DNA of 64,000 nt. It comes from Karstenula rhodostoma CBS 690.94. Taxonomy: Eukaryota; Ascomycota; Dothideomycetes; Pleosporales; Didymosphaeriaceae. A program made the translations under genes and the position numbers. The stretch is taken from NCBI GenBank assembly GCA_010093485.1, contig MU001509.1, positions 738,256-802,255 on the forward strand, read 5' to 3'. Within the stretch, counting starts at the first letter, position 1, and each line of letters starts with the position of its first letter. The notes below the pieces were generated by a model. That model had not been told where the DNA came from. It did no database searches and worked only from the letters and a program-made list of their open reading frames with translations. This document shows positions 10,371 to 21,313 of this stretch, in pieces.

Positions 10371-11799
10371 TCATATTTGACATGCTGGTAGCGGCACCGA
10401 AGTTTTCGAGTCTAGTACTGCAGCTCTCTTAAGCGCCAAAGCTCCGGTCTCTGTCGAGTTTTGAAGCAGGCTGTAAGCCGTGTTTTGAGTCCGCACTTTC
10501 TTGGTCTTTTCTTTGATGTTCCATAGCCCCCAAGTCGCAAATACAAGCAGTACCAGAGCGAAAGATAAGGTGATGTAAAGTAGAAGTCCGACTTTCCAGA
10601 TCTTGAGACTCATGAGATCGTCTTGCAGAGGCCTTTGAACGATAGGCGTGCTGAAGATTCCTGCAACAAATGTTCCGGGCAGGAATGTCATGGTCAACAT
10701 CGCAAGGACCTTCATACTGCGAGCATCGCTGTTGGTTGCCGATGCTAACATGCGAGAATTCTCAGAGATATCTCGAGCAACTACCGAGTCGTTTGCAGAA
10801 ACGAGATTGAATAACTGTGGCTCCATCAGAATGGTACCGCGAATAGTGAAAATGCGGACTTACTGCTTCTTTTTGTGACTGCACACGGTGCTGAATATAC
10901 TTCAGGTCTAACGTTTGCATGGCAGTACGGTGCTCAACGGCACCTAGAATGGCTTCGATACCACTTGGCCCAGCGCCAACCTCCCCTTTACACACACGCA
11001 TTCTGATGAATCGACAATAATCTGCTATGACTCCCAACTTCCTTGTGTTGGAAGCTATTCTGCTACCACTTCCAGTTATCCTGGCAGAGAGACTGACAAG
11101 ATCTCCTCGTGCGGGGCCTTCCGACCTGCTCGTCCACTCATGGTAGCCTGTACGGACTTCGATCTGTCTTACGACCCTCTTAACATCGCCGGCCTCTATG
11201 TCAACCTCTTTGGAACTAAGGATACTGCACATCAGAGCAGGCAGAATATTCCACTGAGCTAGCTCGTGAGTGAATTGACATCCCATGAGGCCCTGAAGAG
11301 TGTCGAGTTTGAAGCGGTCTGCTGTGCATATAACGCTCACGACCTTCGATTTCGCATCTTGCGACCAGGTGACTGCAAGCTTGGGGTGATTGCAAAGGAA
11401 GTGAGTCTCGCCCAACGTCGTACTGTCTATCGTTCCAATACCCGCATACTGCGTTCGGAGAAAGCTTTGCGCAAGTTCGTGGTCGAACGTGCGGCACAGT
11501 TCTTGAAATATTCCTTGGTCAATGTTATCGAGGCGGCGTTTCGTATCATGATGGATCCACACTATTCGCAAAGCGCATCTCTGGTTTTCTTGACCGACCA
11601 GCCATGAATTCGACCCGTCTGTCTGATGAAGCCACTCCTTTGCTTGTGGATTTGCAACCTTTCGATGTAGTACGGTAGTCGTTGTAGCATATTCCTTATC
11701 GACCCACACTTCGGACACGGAGAACTCATTGCAGGCGGAAAAGTCGAAACTCTCCCAGACTATCTGAGAGTCGCTGAGATAATGCTGGATTGAAGCCAT
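10371..11799 (-). CDS. CorA-fold membrane protein (divergent Mg2+-transporter-like)
   Basis: Two exons on the minus strand, 11799-10864 and 10814-10371, separated by a 49-nt intron (gtaagt...cacag), give 459 aa. The first 310 residues form a soluble domain ending in long helices (DLKYIQHRVQSQKEA). The C-terminus has two membrane spans with a short loop, VLAMLTMTFLPGTFVAGIFS and VGLLLYITLSFALVLLVFATW, followed by a basic tail. The segment DARSMKVLAMLTMTFLPGTFVAGIFS is the pattern of fungal CorA-like proteins. The canonical GMN selectivity motif after the first span is missing (STPIVQ instead), so ordinary Mg2+ transport is doubtful. Its 3' end converges on the lipase-like gene. Confidence 0.75.
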
Positions 11800-14261
11800 C
11801 AGGGAAATGTAATTAAAGCTAAGCTCACTCAGGAGTTCTAGTGCAAAACAGAAAAAAGGTTCAGCCCAAGGAAGCCGTTCTTATGGCATTGAGAGAGTAT
11901 CTTCACCTTATTGACTGTAAGGCTGAGCAAGTAGGCAACCGCCTGCCTTGCATTGCCTCTCGGCATGGTGGTCAAATACGAAGGAAAATGGCGCAAATTC
12001 AGCCGTACTGTACAGTTTGGACAGGGTGGTGGGGTTACTTTTTCTCGCTTATGCTCAGCACCGTATTTCCTGAGGCAGCGACCAAGCATCATTTCAAGAC
12101 ATGTCGAAAAAAAGTGGTTTACGAAAGCTTCGGTCGGGAAGGTGTCCCCAATATACTTTTGCGACTCCTTACCAGTAGCCTAACACGTGTGGACCTTGCG
12201 CAGCCTTACCAGATGTAAAGCATGCTTCTCACAGAATTTGTGACATTCAAGTCACTTTGTAACCGTTTTTTTGTGCATACTCTCTCGATAACTGAATCGA
12301 TAAAGCTTTCCCATGTTAAGGGTTTGGACATGGCGTTGCTGCACATTCGGTCGAGACATTGGCATGAACTGTTCGCTTGTGCTTCATTCCTATGCTCGGT
12401 AAAATCTCCAGGATATTGCTGACATACTGACCGGAATGCAAATCAAGCCAGGATGAATTTCTCCGAAATATGTAAACCGACGCAGCAGGAGAAGCGCACC
12501 ACTTGCGCAATATTTCCCGTCGCCAAGCAGGAGTACAATGCCGTTGCCTCAGGTGAGCCAAGTACCTCGGGACCAAGTTTGCATCTTTGGTGTGGTAAGC
12601 AATCCATGTCTTGGACTCAGGTTCGGCGGCACAGCTACACAGGATTGCGATGCTCGCTACTTCAGAGTCGCGCTTAGATTACCTGACTGCGGCATACTAC
12701 CTTAGACATCGCGCATGCGCAGCAGGTTGCGACGCAGACATGCATGTCGAGTGAGCAACGTTCATCATCTAGAACGAAACATGTTCAGATTTGTCGGAAT
12801 CTGCGGTTTCGAGCACCAAATTCAGAACTACAAGAAGCTCAGTAGCACATACATAGACAGAGAGGCACAGCTTGCCATGCACCAACGTCTGCGGACCAAG
12901 GATCCTTTCTGCGAACACCTGCACCTGCAGCTTTCTTCCTGCAAACCATCGAACGAAGCCCATGATCCTTACAAGCACGTTTCAGTAAGCTCACGCGCAG
13001 AGGCGTAGGCGTCAACCACACACGAACCACTAGGCGTACCCGCAAAAATAACCCAAGGTGATTGCCTCGGCGTCTAAATGCAGTCGCAACCCAGGAACCA
13101 GTGATCGACACTGCGGCGTAACAACACACCTTTCCGTTTCGAGCACACGTGTGCGGGAGAGACGGAGCGGCACGGCGCGAGGATGTACGCGCTGTCGGGA
13201 ACCGACTGTTCTAGAGTAGAGTGACACTTGTTTTCGCCGCCACACTGGTCACGTTTTCAACTTACGACGGACCAATACCATCGTGTAACATGACTTCGAT
13301 GAGCGACTATAGCTGTGTACGAATGCTCCTGTATGATAACAAAGAAGCTGCTGGCGATGAGCCTAAGCCCTGATATCTGCCTGAGGGCGATTCTAAGAAA
13401 CAACGCGACGATGTGGCCCTTCTGCTAAGGATATGATAGCTGGTGAGCAACAGGCGCTTGGAAAACCTGAGAGGCGTGGTACTACTCCAGGAATACATGC
13501 CCCTTACCAAGACTAAGACACTCGACACTAGCTTCAATCCTCATGGATGGATTCAGCATACTGTGCGGCCCTCTTTGGAGTCGACAGCAGGCATACGAGC
13601 TAAGGTTACGTTCAGCATGCAATCCCAGACCCGATATCACATTCAAAGTGTTAACAGGAACAAGATACACTTTTACCGTCGATCTGTCGTGCATAGTGCT
13701 CTCACACATGCTCACTCCGCCTCCGCAGGATTCTCCTTGATCACAACTTCACCCTCGATATACGCTCCCTCCAGACAAGACACCACGCCACTGGCTGATA
13801 TTACCAACCCGCTTTAGATTGATCCCACAGAGCAGTGCCTCCCACACCAGTACGCATTTCGTGGGAATGGTGTCGAAACGCACTGCGCCGCTGGACTACC
13901 ATGTTCTCGAGTAGCCAGCCCAGCACGGCGCCTCGACGCTAGCCCTCAACCCCCAGTCCTCGCATGGCGGTGACGACATTGATCAAGAGCACTGAAACAT
14001 TCTCTAGGGAGTTGTAGGTGTTCTGATCGAGGGAGAGTAAGGTGTATAAGTAGGTCTGTTAGACACCCGTTTACAGACCACCTCGCACCAAACCACCTCG
14101 CACCATCTCTTATACTCGCTTTGACATAAAGCTCATAATACATCCATGCTCTTCACCTCCCTCTTCTTCTTCCTCTCCTTCTTCTTTATTGTCTCTACAG
14201 CTGCGACGGCAAGGAACTCACCCACGTACTTGACTGCGTCCCTCCGCCACCGCCACGAAGC
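11800..14261. other. gene-poor interval
   Basis: I find no spliced or single-exon frame with family features here. Open frames are short, overlap on both strands and have random-looking composition. The last 120 bases before 14262 (CT-rich tracts) suit a promoter/5'UTR for the next gene. Confidence 0.5.
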
Positions 14262-15141
14262 ATGCAAAGCACTGAACAACTGTCCTCTCGCACCCTCGCA
14301 GCGGGCGCTGGACAGAATCCCGTGGAAGGGGAAACCCGCTACCAGAGCGTACAGGAGGACGTAGTCGTAGCCGCAGCTGGGGTAGGGAGCGAGAGTGGTG
14401 AGTAAATCTATAACACGTCTGGTAAGAACGGAACTAACAGCGCGGCGCGTACAAGGCCACCCAAGACACCACCACCGACGCGCCGCCTCAGCCTACACCT
14501 TCCTCGCCGCAGACACAACCACGCGCGACAAACCGCGCCCCCCACCGCTAGCCCTCACACCCCTCCCCACAATCGAAACAATCCTTTCCACCCCCCTTCC
14601 TCCTTTGGAGTCCCTGCACGCCGCACCCTACAAAACCACAATCCACACCCCCAGCCGCAGAACCCACATAGACCCCGACACGCTAGAAGAACTCCTCCGC
14701 GCAGCAGACAGGCTGCGCGCGCTTGCCCGCCGCCGCACCCCCGACGTCCCCGCCGACGTCGACATGCCCGACTACGACGCCCCACCCTCGGTGGCGTTTC
14801 GCACTGCGCCAGGGAAGGCGGCGGAGGCTTATCCTTCGCCGCCGCCTTCGTCTCTTTCCTCGCTGGTGGATGTGTGGTTCACGCCGCCGGTGTCTGGAGG
14901 GGCGGCCGCGGGTGTGCTGGAGTTTGATGAGATGGAGTGGGATTGGGATTGGGGCGCCGATGGGGACGGGGATGTCGATGGAGATGGAGATGGAGATGTG
15001 GTGTATGGGGCAGCGGGGGTGGCGCTGAGTCCGCGGGCGATGGCGGGGGGCGGGGGGTGTCGGTGTTGTTGTCGGTGTGGGGGGTTGGGGTTGGGGTTGT
15101 ATGATATAGCTGAGGAAAGCGAAGAGGAGGAAGAGGGATAG
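14262..15141 (+). CDS. hypothetical Pro/Arg-rich protein with Asp/Gly repeat tail
   Basis: Exons 14262-14397 and 14441-15141 join in phase across a 43-nt intron (gtgagt...ctaacag) to 278 aa. I do not recognise a family. The N-terminal 45 residues are Gln/Val/Ala-rich, the middle is Pro- and Arg-rich with a short helix (LEELLRAADRLRALARR), and residues about 210-240 carry a DGDGDV-type repeat encoded by GATGGA/GATGGG triplets, followed by a Gly/Cys-rich stretch and an acidic tail (EESEEEEE). It is probably disordered and perhaps nuclear. A hydrophobic stretch upstream (from 14146) is read as 5'UTR, not as a signal peptide, because it is in a different frame. Confidence 0.5.
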
Positions 15142-15537
15142 GTAGGCAGGGGGTGTTTTCAGGGTTGGAGTCTAGGGCTTTGGCGTTTGGCTGAGGTTGG
15201 CTGTGTTTTCTGTGGATTGTCAGTTGTGTTTTTTTCTTCTCTTTCTCAGCAGATCGGACGGCACGCGAGACTTCGCCATTCTACGCAAGCAAACAACCAC
15301 TCTTTCCGCACGGAAGTAATCTTGGATACCTAATCCGTCATGATGTCATTCGTATCAATTCTATTCGTGATGAAGAAGTACGGGCGCGGCTTCCAAAAAG
15401 GCAGCCAGCCCGAAAGTCCCGACGTCGGTGAAACGCACACTAGCATTCCATCCTCAAACGCCCGCTAATCAAATCCCCCAATACCGTCTGGTGTCCCAAA
15501 CATGCTTTTACCTGCGCATTGACCCGCGTCTCGGAAT
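15142..15537. other. convergent intergenic region
   Basis: The region lies between the 3' ends of the acidic protein gene and MBF1. It has T-rich runs consistent with 3'UTRs, and no supported gene. Confidence 0.5.
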
Positions 15538-16136
15538 CTATTTCTTCTTGTTGGGGAACTTGGGCTGTCCGATCTTGTCGCCGCGTAGGATGACGTTGAG
15601 CACGCGCTCCATGTTGCCGAGCAGCTTCTGGTCAGGCGTCGCGGTGCCGCGCTCGAAGTCGGCGATGATGTTCGGCGTACTGTTGCACTTTGTCGCGAGG
15701 TCCTTCTGCGTCATGGTGGTGCCCTTGTCGTTCTTGGCCTCGGAGCGCGCCTTGGAGATGGCCTGCCCGATCACGATGCCCACCGTCTTGGGCTTGATGA
15801 TGTCGTCGGACCGATCGACCTTGGTGAGGCGTTGGCCTTCGGAGGAGCCGCCCTGCAGGTGGGTTAGTGCGTGCTGGTGGTCGCGATGGTGTCGTGTGCG
15901 AGTGGGTCTATGACGTCGCCTGGGGTTTTACGGCGTGGAAATTTTGAAGGGATCGGGAGGGCGAGGATACGTACAGCGTTGGCGGTGGAGAACTTCTTCT
16001 CTGTCGCCACAACAGCGCCGCTCCGCTGGGCTGCGTTGAGCGCGCTCTTGCCCTTGACCACCGTCTCACGGGGCCCAGCTGGGCCACCACGAGTGCGGGA
16101 GCCGATCTTGGTAACGGTGTCCCAGTCTTCGCTCAT
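15538..16136 (-). CDS. MBF1: multiprotein-bridging factor 1, transcriptional coactivator
   Basis: Exons 16136-15975 and 15852-15538 on the minus strand, with a 122-nt intron (gtacgt, CACTAAC branch site, ctgcag), give 158 aa, the normal length for the family. The N-terminus [12 protein letters not shown] and the Gly/Pro-rich linker are typical. Residues about 95-145 form the HTH/Cro-like domain ([28 protein letters not shown]) and the basic tail ends in [11 protein letters not shown]1 bridges bZIP activators such as Gcn4 to TBP and also helps limit ribosomal frameshifting at stalled ribosomes. Confidence 0.96.
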
Positions 16137-16825
16137 TGTGTCGGTATGGGAATGATGGTCTGCTGTGGTTGGCGGTTTTTTGGGGATTGAGTCTCTCGAG
16201 GGTGCTTGCGAGAGCTGAGGTGGAGGGGTTCGGGCTTTATGTACCGAGGCGGGGTGTTTGCGAGTCGCGAGTTGCGGCGTGCGTTTTTGTGGCAGTCGGC
16301 TGGTATTTGTGAATGCGGGTATGTTGAGGGTGGATTCAGAGTGACTATACTGGTGGCGATGCTTATGTAGAGAGAAAGCTGAGAAAGCTATGCAGCGGGC
16401 TGTGAGTCGAAGTGGCGCTACCGTGTAAGTCCGTGCACAGGACCGTTTCTAGAAGTATCCGTCATGCAGAGCAGCCCTTTCCAAGTCGGCCGCCCTTCTC
16501 CGACTACACACCGTTTCTAAACCACATTACTCATTCTCAGCAGCATCCACATGTTTGTTTAATCGCCAGGTCCTCAAAATGGCACTAATAATACTTTGCA
16601 TTGATTCGAGGTACCATGTCAGGTCAAAACGCTGTGTCTGATATGCATCCCACGAACCCACAATATCAAAACTTGCGCCTGGTCCCATCCTGCTTATTTC
16701 ATAGAGGCCTTCATCGAATTTTCATACGCCGTCCGACAAAGTGGTATCAACTGACTGCTCGTGTGTACTGTCTAGCGTCCAATCCTAGTCATGCCTCGTA
16801 AATCGTAAAATCGCAACGGGCATGT
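16137..16825. other. intergenic region (MBF1 promoter and trehalase 3' flank)
   Basis: The MBF1 upstream region and the trehalase 3' flank lie here. Short frames on both strands look like chance. Confidence 0.5.
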
Positions 16826-19215
16826 CTAGATCATTCCGAGGTCTGACAAGGCCTGCTCAAAGATATCCCAGGTTGTGAGTGCACCGAGGGCTCGCTTCAT
16901 GTGTGCACTGATCAGCGTCATGCCGTAGATGTAACTGGCGTTGACCCAGCCGAACCTGCCAATTGTTAGATACGAAGGAAGCAGAGAGAACACCATGACT
17001 TACCCTTCGCGCGGAACACCCTTGAAGTCGCTGCCTTGGTTACCGTATTCTGCCTCGACCTTGTGGGGATCAATAGGACGTGTGACGTCGTATTTCTCGA
17101 CTACCACGCCGTTGAAATCGACGAAGGCTTTTGTGACCATGTAGATCCAGCGGTATGCCAACCGCTGTGCCTCGTCATTGTAACCGTAACGCTGCAAGCC
17201 GACCCAGGCCAGGATCTGTTGTGGCGCCCATCCAAAAGGATAGTCCCACTGTCGGTTGGGCCGATCGAGGCCAACCTTGCCGCGTGATTTCTCAGTCCCG
17301 GAAACAAGACCTCCAAAGACCTCAAACTTGGGCAATGCTCGTGTGACGAGTGCATTGGCTTGTTGAGGACTCGCGAGACCAGCCCACATGGGCCAGAAGG
17401 TCGTTGCACTTTCGTAGCCGGTTCGTTGCTCCAACACCGAGTGGTAGTCGAAGTACATGCCGGCTTCCGCGTCCCAAAGATACTTGTTGACGCGCATGCG
17501 GCGGTCTCTGGCGCGACGCTCCCAGGCTGCCGATGTTTCCACATGGCCTTCCAGCATGCCTTCACCGCAAAATTCTTTGGGAAGTGGTAGCTTGTCACCA
17601 AACACATTACGGATGGTGCGACCGATATCCACCTCATATTTGTAGAGGAGAGCGTTGATGTCGACCGTGCAAAGATCAGCCGCGACCTTTTCCAAACGAT
17701 ATGACGTGTCGTGCCCAGACTCGCGCACTGCCCGATCGTGAAGGAAATAGGTGTCCAGCTCCGGCTCCTCGACCCTTTGGTAGTTGTATGCTTCCACGAA
17801 CTCCTTGAACGTCATGTTGTGCTTGTCCGCATACGGTTGCAGGACATGCTCGAAATGACTCGCCTCGGTCTCTGGGGGAACGCCAATACCCCCCGGACGA
17901 TAACGGGATAGACCGGTCTTTTTGTCCAATCGGGGCTGGGCCATCCACACCGTGTAATACTCCTTGATGGCCGCCAATATGGCCTGGCGTAGGAACTCCT
18001 TCGCGCCGTCCTCGTGCTTGATTCGCTCGTAAACTCGCAAAGCCATGTCTGTAAGGAAGGGGGGCTGAGATCGGCAAAGGTAGTAGGTGCGGTTGGCGTT
18101 GAGGATCTTGCCATAGTGCTTGATGCAGAAACAGAAATGCGTAACCATGGCCTTCACAAGCTCAGGTCGGTTGTTCTCCAGCAGACCGAGCGACTCCATG
18201 TAGCTATCCCAGCCATAGAGCTCGTTGAATCTGCCACCAGGGACCACGAAGGGAAGTCCGCGTAGGTCCTTCTTCCCCGTCTCCGGGTCGATCCATTCCT
18301 CCATGGCAATAGCGAGCAGACCCGGCTTCTCATTGAGATCTCGGACGTATTCGTCGTTCCACGTCTCTGGAAGCTCCACAACGTCCAAGCGCATGTGGGG
18401 ATGCTCATCGCGGATGCGTCGGTAGTATTCCAGCTGCTCGGGAGCGCCGTGCGGGACGTAGATACGCGGACGTGGGTCATCGGTCCAGTCCTTCGGGTCG
18501 CGGCCTACCTTCTCAATGTTGGAACCATCGATCCGGCGTGTCAGTCCATCCCAAAACGAGTGCTCTATCAGACGGGTAAGGCGATTTACGGGGTTCTCGT
18601 TGAGGCGGGCTTCATCGAGCACGATGGTTTTGCGACCGTAGTCTTGGGCGAGGGTAAGTTCTTGCAGAAGGTTCGACAGCATGTAGGTGCCCCGCACGTC
18701 AAATTTGTTGTGGGCGTTGGAGGCGAGGGTTCCAAGGGAAAGCACCTGTTTTGGTCAGGCAGAGAACGGTGCCATTGGAGGAGAAGGTTACCTTGGGACC
18801 CTTGTCATCTATGGTAATCTGGTAGTTTCCATCGCTGTCCTCGCGGGCGAGGAGTGTTTGCAGGGTGGGTTCGACTTGGACGAGGAAGCGGCGCGGCTGT
18901 GCTGACACTTCATCTGCAGACTGTTAGCACCATGCACAGTGTGATTGTAATCTGGGACATACCGTGACTGATGCGCCGGCCTTTGAAGCTGTCGGCGACT
19001 GCTGCATTGCGACCTCCCGAGCCGTGGGAGTCTACAACCTATAGGCAGTCAGTTGTGTACTGCAGTTGTAGACGGGCTGGTGAAGGACTCACAGCGGAGT
19101 AGGTGCGAGCTCGCGTATGCTTCCGGTCGTGACTTTCGCCATAATAAACGCCGGGTGTCGCGTAGGGGTCGAGAACAATGGATGAACGTCGGGGCTTCAA
19201 AGATTGCGAGGTCAT
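16826..19215 (-). CDS. NTH1 (treB): neutral (cytosolic, Ca2+/PKA-regulated) trehalase
   Basis: Five exons on the minus strand (19215-19093, 19038-18963, 18913-18792, 18745-17004, 16955-16826) join in phase to 730 aa, close to the 735-750 aa usual for fungal neutral trehalases. The N-terminal tail has a PKA-type site, KPRRSS, about residues 17-22. The calcium-binding loop [12 protein letters not shown] is at about 92-103. Trehalase signature 1, [14 protein letters not shown], is near residue 276 and signature 2, [10 protein letters not shown], near 606. The enzyme hydrolyses trehalose to two glucose during stress recovery and germination; in yeast it is activated by phosphorylation and 14-3-3 binding through this N-terminal region. 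No signal peptide is present, which separates it from acid trehalase. Confidence 0.97.
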
Positions 19216-20126
19216 GCTACGGAGGGCGCGGCTCGACCAAGTTGTGTAACTGTGTAACAGGAAGTGGTGGTATGGATGTCTGTGGGTGACTAGCGACGAC
19301 AATCAGCAACGGAACGCTCAGATGCAAGGCTGGCACGCACGTTGGCGGGCGCGGGTCGATGGCTAGTGGTGAATGTGAACGAGGACAATAGGAATCACGG
19401 ACAGCAGCAACAGCGCGAGGCAGCAGTCGAATGGCCAGGGAGCGGTGAGGAATGGTGGAGGAGGAAATATTCGGTGGTACATGGGGGTCACGCGCGGCGG
19501 GTACGAGAGGGTCAGGGTCCTGCGGCGGTGGAGCCATTGAGGAATGACAAGTCCAAGTCCGACCGAGCAGCGCAGTGCAGGCGGTAAGAGCGAGCTGTGG
19601 GCCGTTCGCATCTGCGACAAACGGCTCAGGGCGCTGCTTCTTGGGAGTGGCTGCATCTGGTCATCATGTAACGCGCTCCGATGATGCTTGCCGGCACCGA
19701 AGTCGCTAACATGGGAGCTTGAGCTCAGTTTCTTCTCGCCGTGACGTCACGAGGACCCCCAATTGCACTTTCGAGTCCGCTTCTTGGAGCCGCATCCCCC
19801 CACGCGCCTCTCCCCGAGTGGCTGGCTGGGTGTGTGATGCGCGACGCCTGCCGGCGCACCTTCCTCGGTCCGTCAGTCACGAAATTCGCCACGCATCGCT
19901 CACTGCGTCTCAAAGGTTGCCGTGTGACATGTTGGTCGTGACATGTTGGTTGCTGATCGCAAAGGATATCATTCGCCATCGCACACTACATAACAGAGCG
20001 AGCTGGGTAATCAGTACATGCATTAAATAAATAAATAACCGCTTACGAGAGCTGGGGGAAAGCGCGATGCCCGCATCGCCAGAAGGGAAGTCGCGTTGGA
20101 GCACCCACAAGGTTGCACGGGGTACG
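19216..20126. other. intergenic region, trehalase promoter side
   Basis: About 0.9 kb lies upstream of the trehalase start and downstream of the next minus-strand gene. There are GC-rich purine/pyrimidine tracts and no supported coding frame. Confidence 0.45.
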
Positions 20127-20789
20127 TCACACTCTGGACGCTTGCACCGCCGGCCCAGCCCTGTGTGTCCTCCGCAGCGCCTTCATCTTGTCCATCGTAT
20201 TCCGTCGTCTCATCCTCAGTCTCCTCCAGTTACGTGTGGCTTGCTCTTTTTGCTCCCTCGCCGACTGCACAAAATGCTCCCTCGACACCGAAAGAGTATC
20301 CGACGACGCCTGCAGGCTTCCTGAGCCCACGCTAACCAAGTCGTCTGCCTGAGCGTCCTCACTCAGCTCCGACGCCAGCTCACTCGCGTCGAGCAGTTCA
20401 ACGTCTCTTGTTCTGCCATACATTTCTTCTGGCCCGCTTCCCACTTGCCGCGCAATCAGTCGGTCCATGGGTGTTGACAACGAGGCGACGTTGCCCGAGT
20501 ACAACCCCAACGCATCCATCGACGCCTGCCGCCGAACCTCCATGTTGATGTCTTGCGGCGACAGTCCGTCATACGAGAACCCCAAGTGGTCTACCGCTGT
20601 CTGGTCGTCGTTGACTTCGTCTTCCGGCCGTGACATCTCCCGGATTCGGTTGATGGGAAAGTACGGTTTCTACGTAATCAAGGTCAGCTAAGGATCGACA
20701 ACATTGTCTGGAAGCCGAACCTTGGGAAAAGCAGCTGTGTGTATTCGAAGATTGTGAGCGGACAACCTGCTTCGTCGCATGGTAGCCAT
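20127..20789 (-). CDS. hypothetical Ser/Asp-rich protein with basic C-terminal helix
   Basis: Exon 2 (20669-20127) is clearly coding: from KPYFPINRIREM through an acidic, Ser-rich middle to a strongly basic helix (NWRRLRMRRRNTMDKMKALRR). An AG acceptor (tacgtag) precedes it. Joining it in phase to exon 1 at 20789-20721 (MATMRRSRLSAHNLRIH) across a 51-nt intron gives 203 aa with an Arg/Ser/Ala N-terminus like a mitochondrial presequence. The alternative ATG at 20800 gives MKPKWLPCDEAGCPLTIF, a more globular reading, but does not meet exon 2 in phase. I do not recognise the family. Confidence 0.5.
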
Positions 20790-21047
20790 TTCGGTTTCAT
20801 GTTGCTCTCGTCTCGCCACGTCCATGATGAATGGCAATCTGTTTCCAGTCGTTAGCCATCTTCGCGGTATGTGGCTGTTGCATCCTACCTCGCAGCGACG
20901 GTCGGTCTGTTAATCGAGGTATGTATGAAACCTTGCAAGTCTTGCAACAGCTCCGGGTATGGTCGTAAATGCTCACTGACAACCTTGCAGGGCTGCTCTT
21001 ATATATAGCGATGCACACAACTACAGATATACACAGATTTGGCCTCT
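20790..21047. other. short intergenic segment before MITE
   Basis: This is the promoter region of the minus-strand Ser/Asp-rich gene. Nothing else is recognised. Confidence 0.4.
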
Positions 21048-21313
21048 TACTGTGGTTGCAGCCATAAGTTTGGGCAGTGGGTCCGCCGGGGAGGGTGTTT
21101 TTGGCGGTTTCTTAGCAATAGATATATTAATTTATCATCCGTAAAATATATAGAAAGGCTAGAAGGGATTGCTAGGATTTCTAATTTGTATATAAAATAC
21201 GCGTACAGAAATAATTAGCGTTATTCCGATAGTACTAGGGGGGTCTGGCATGTTCTGTTCTGTCGGGGTGGCGCATCGCCCCACTGCCCAAACTTATGGC
21301 CGCAACCACAGTA
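21048..21313. mobile_element. MITE-like element with long TIRs and TA target duplication
   Basis: Left arm 21048-21081 and right arm 21280-21313 are inverted copies of about 34 bp (TACTGTGGTTGC...CATAAGTTTGGGCAGTGGG) with one mismatch. The ends are TA|CTGTGG and CCACAG|TA, so the TA at each edge fits a Tc1/mariner (Fot1/Pogo) target duplication. The 200-bp centre is AT-rich and has no coding capacity. This is a non-autonomous element that would need a transposase from elsewhere. Confidence 0.85.

Noticed and set aside
14146..14364. Signal-peptide-like frame MLFTSLFFFLSFFF
   Set aside because: CT-rich leader translated by chance; it lies in another frame from the spliced gene starting at 14262 and has no continuation.
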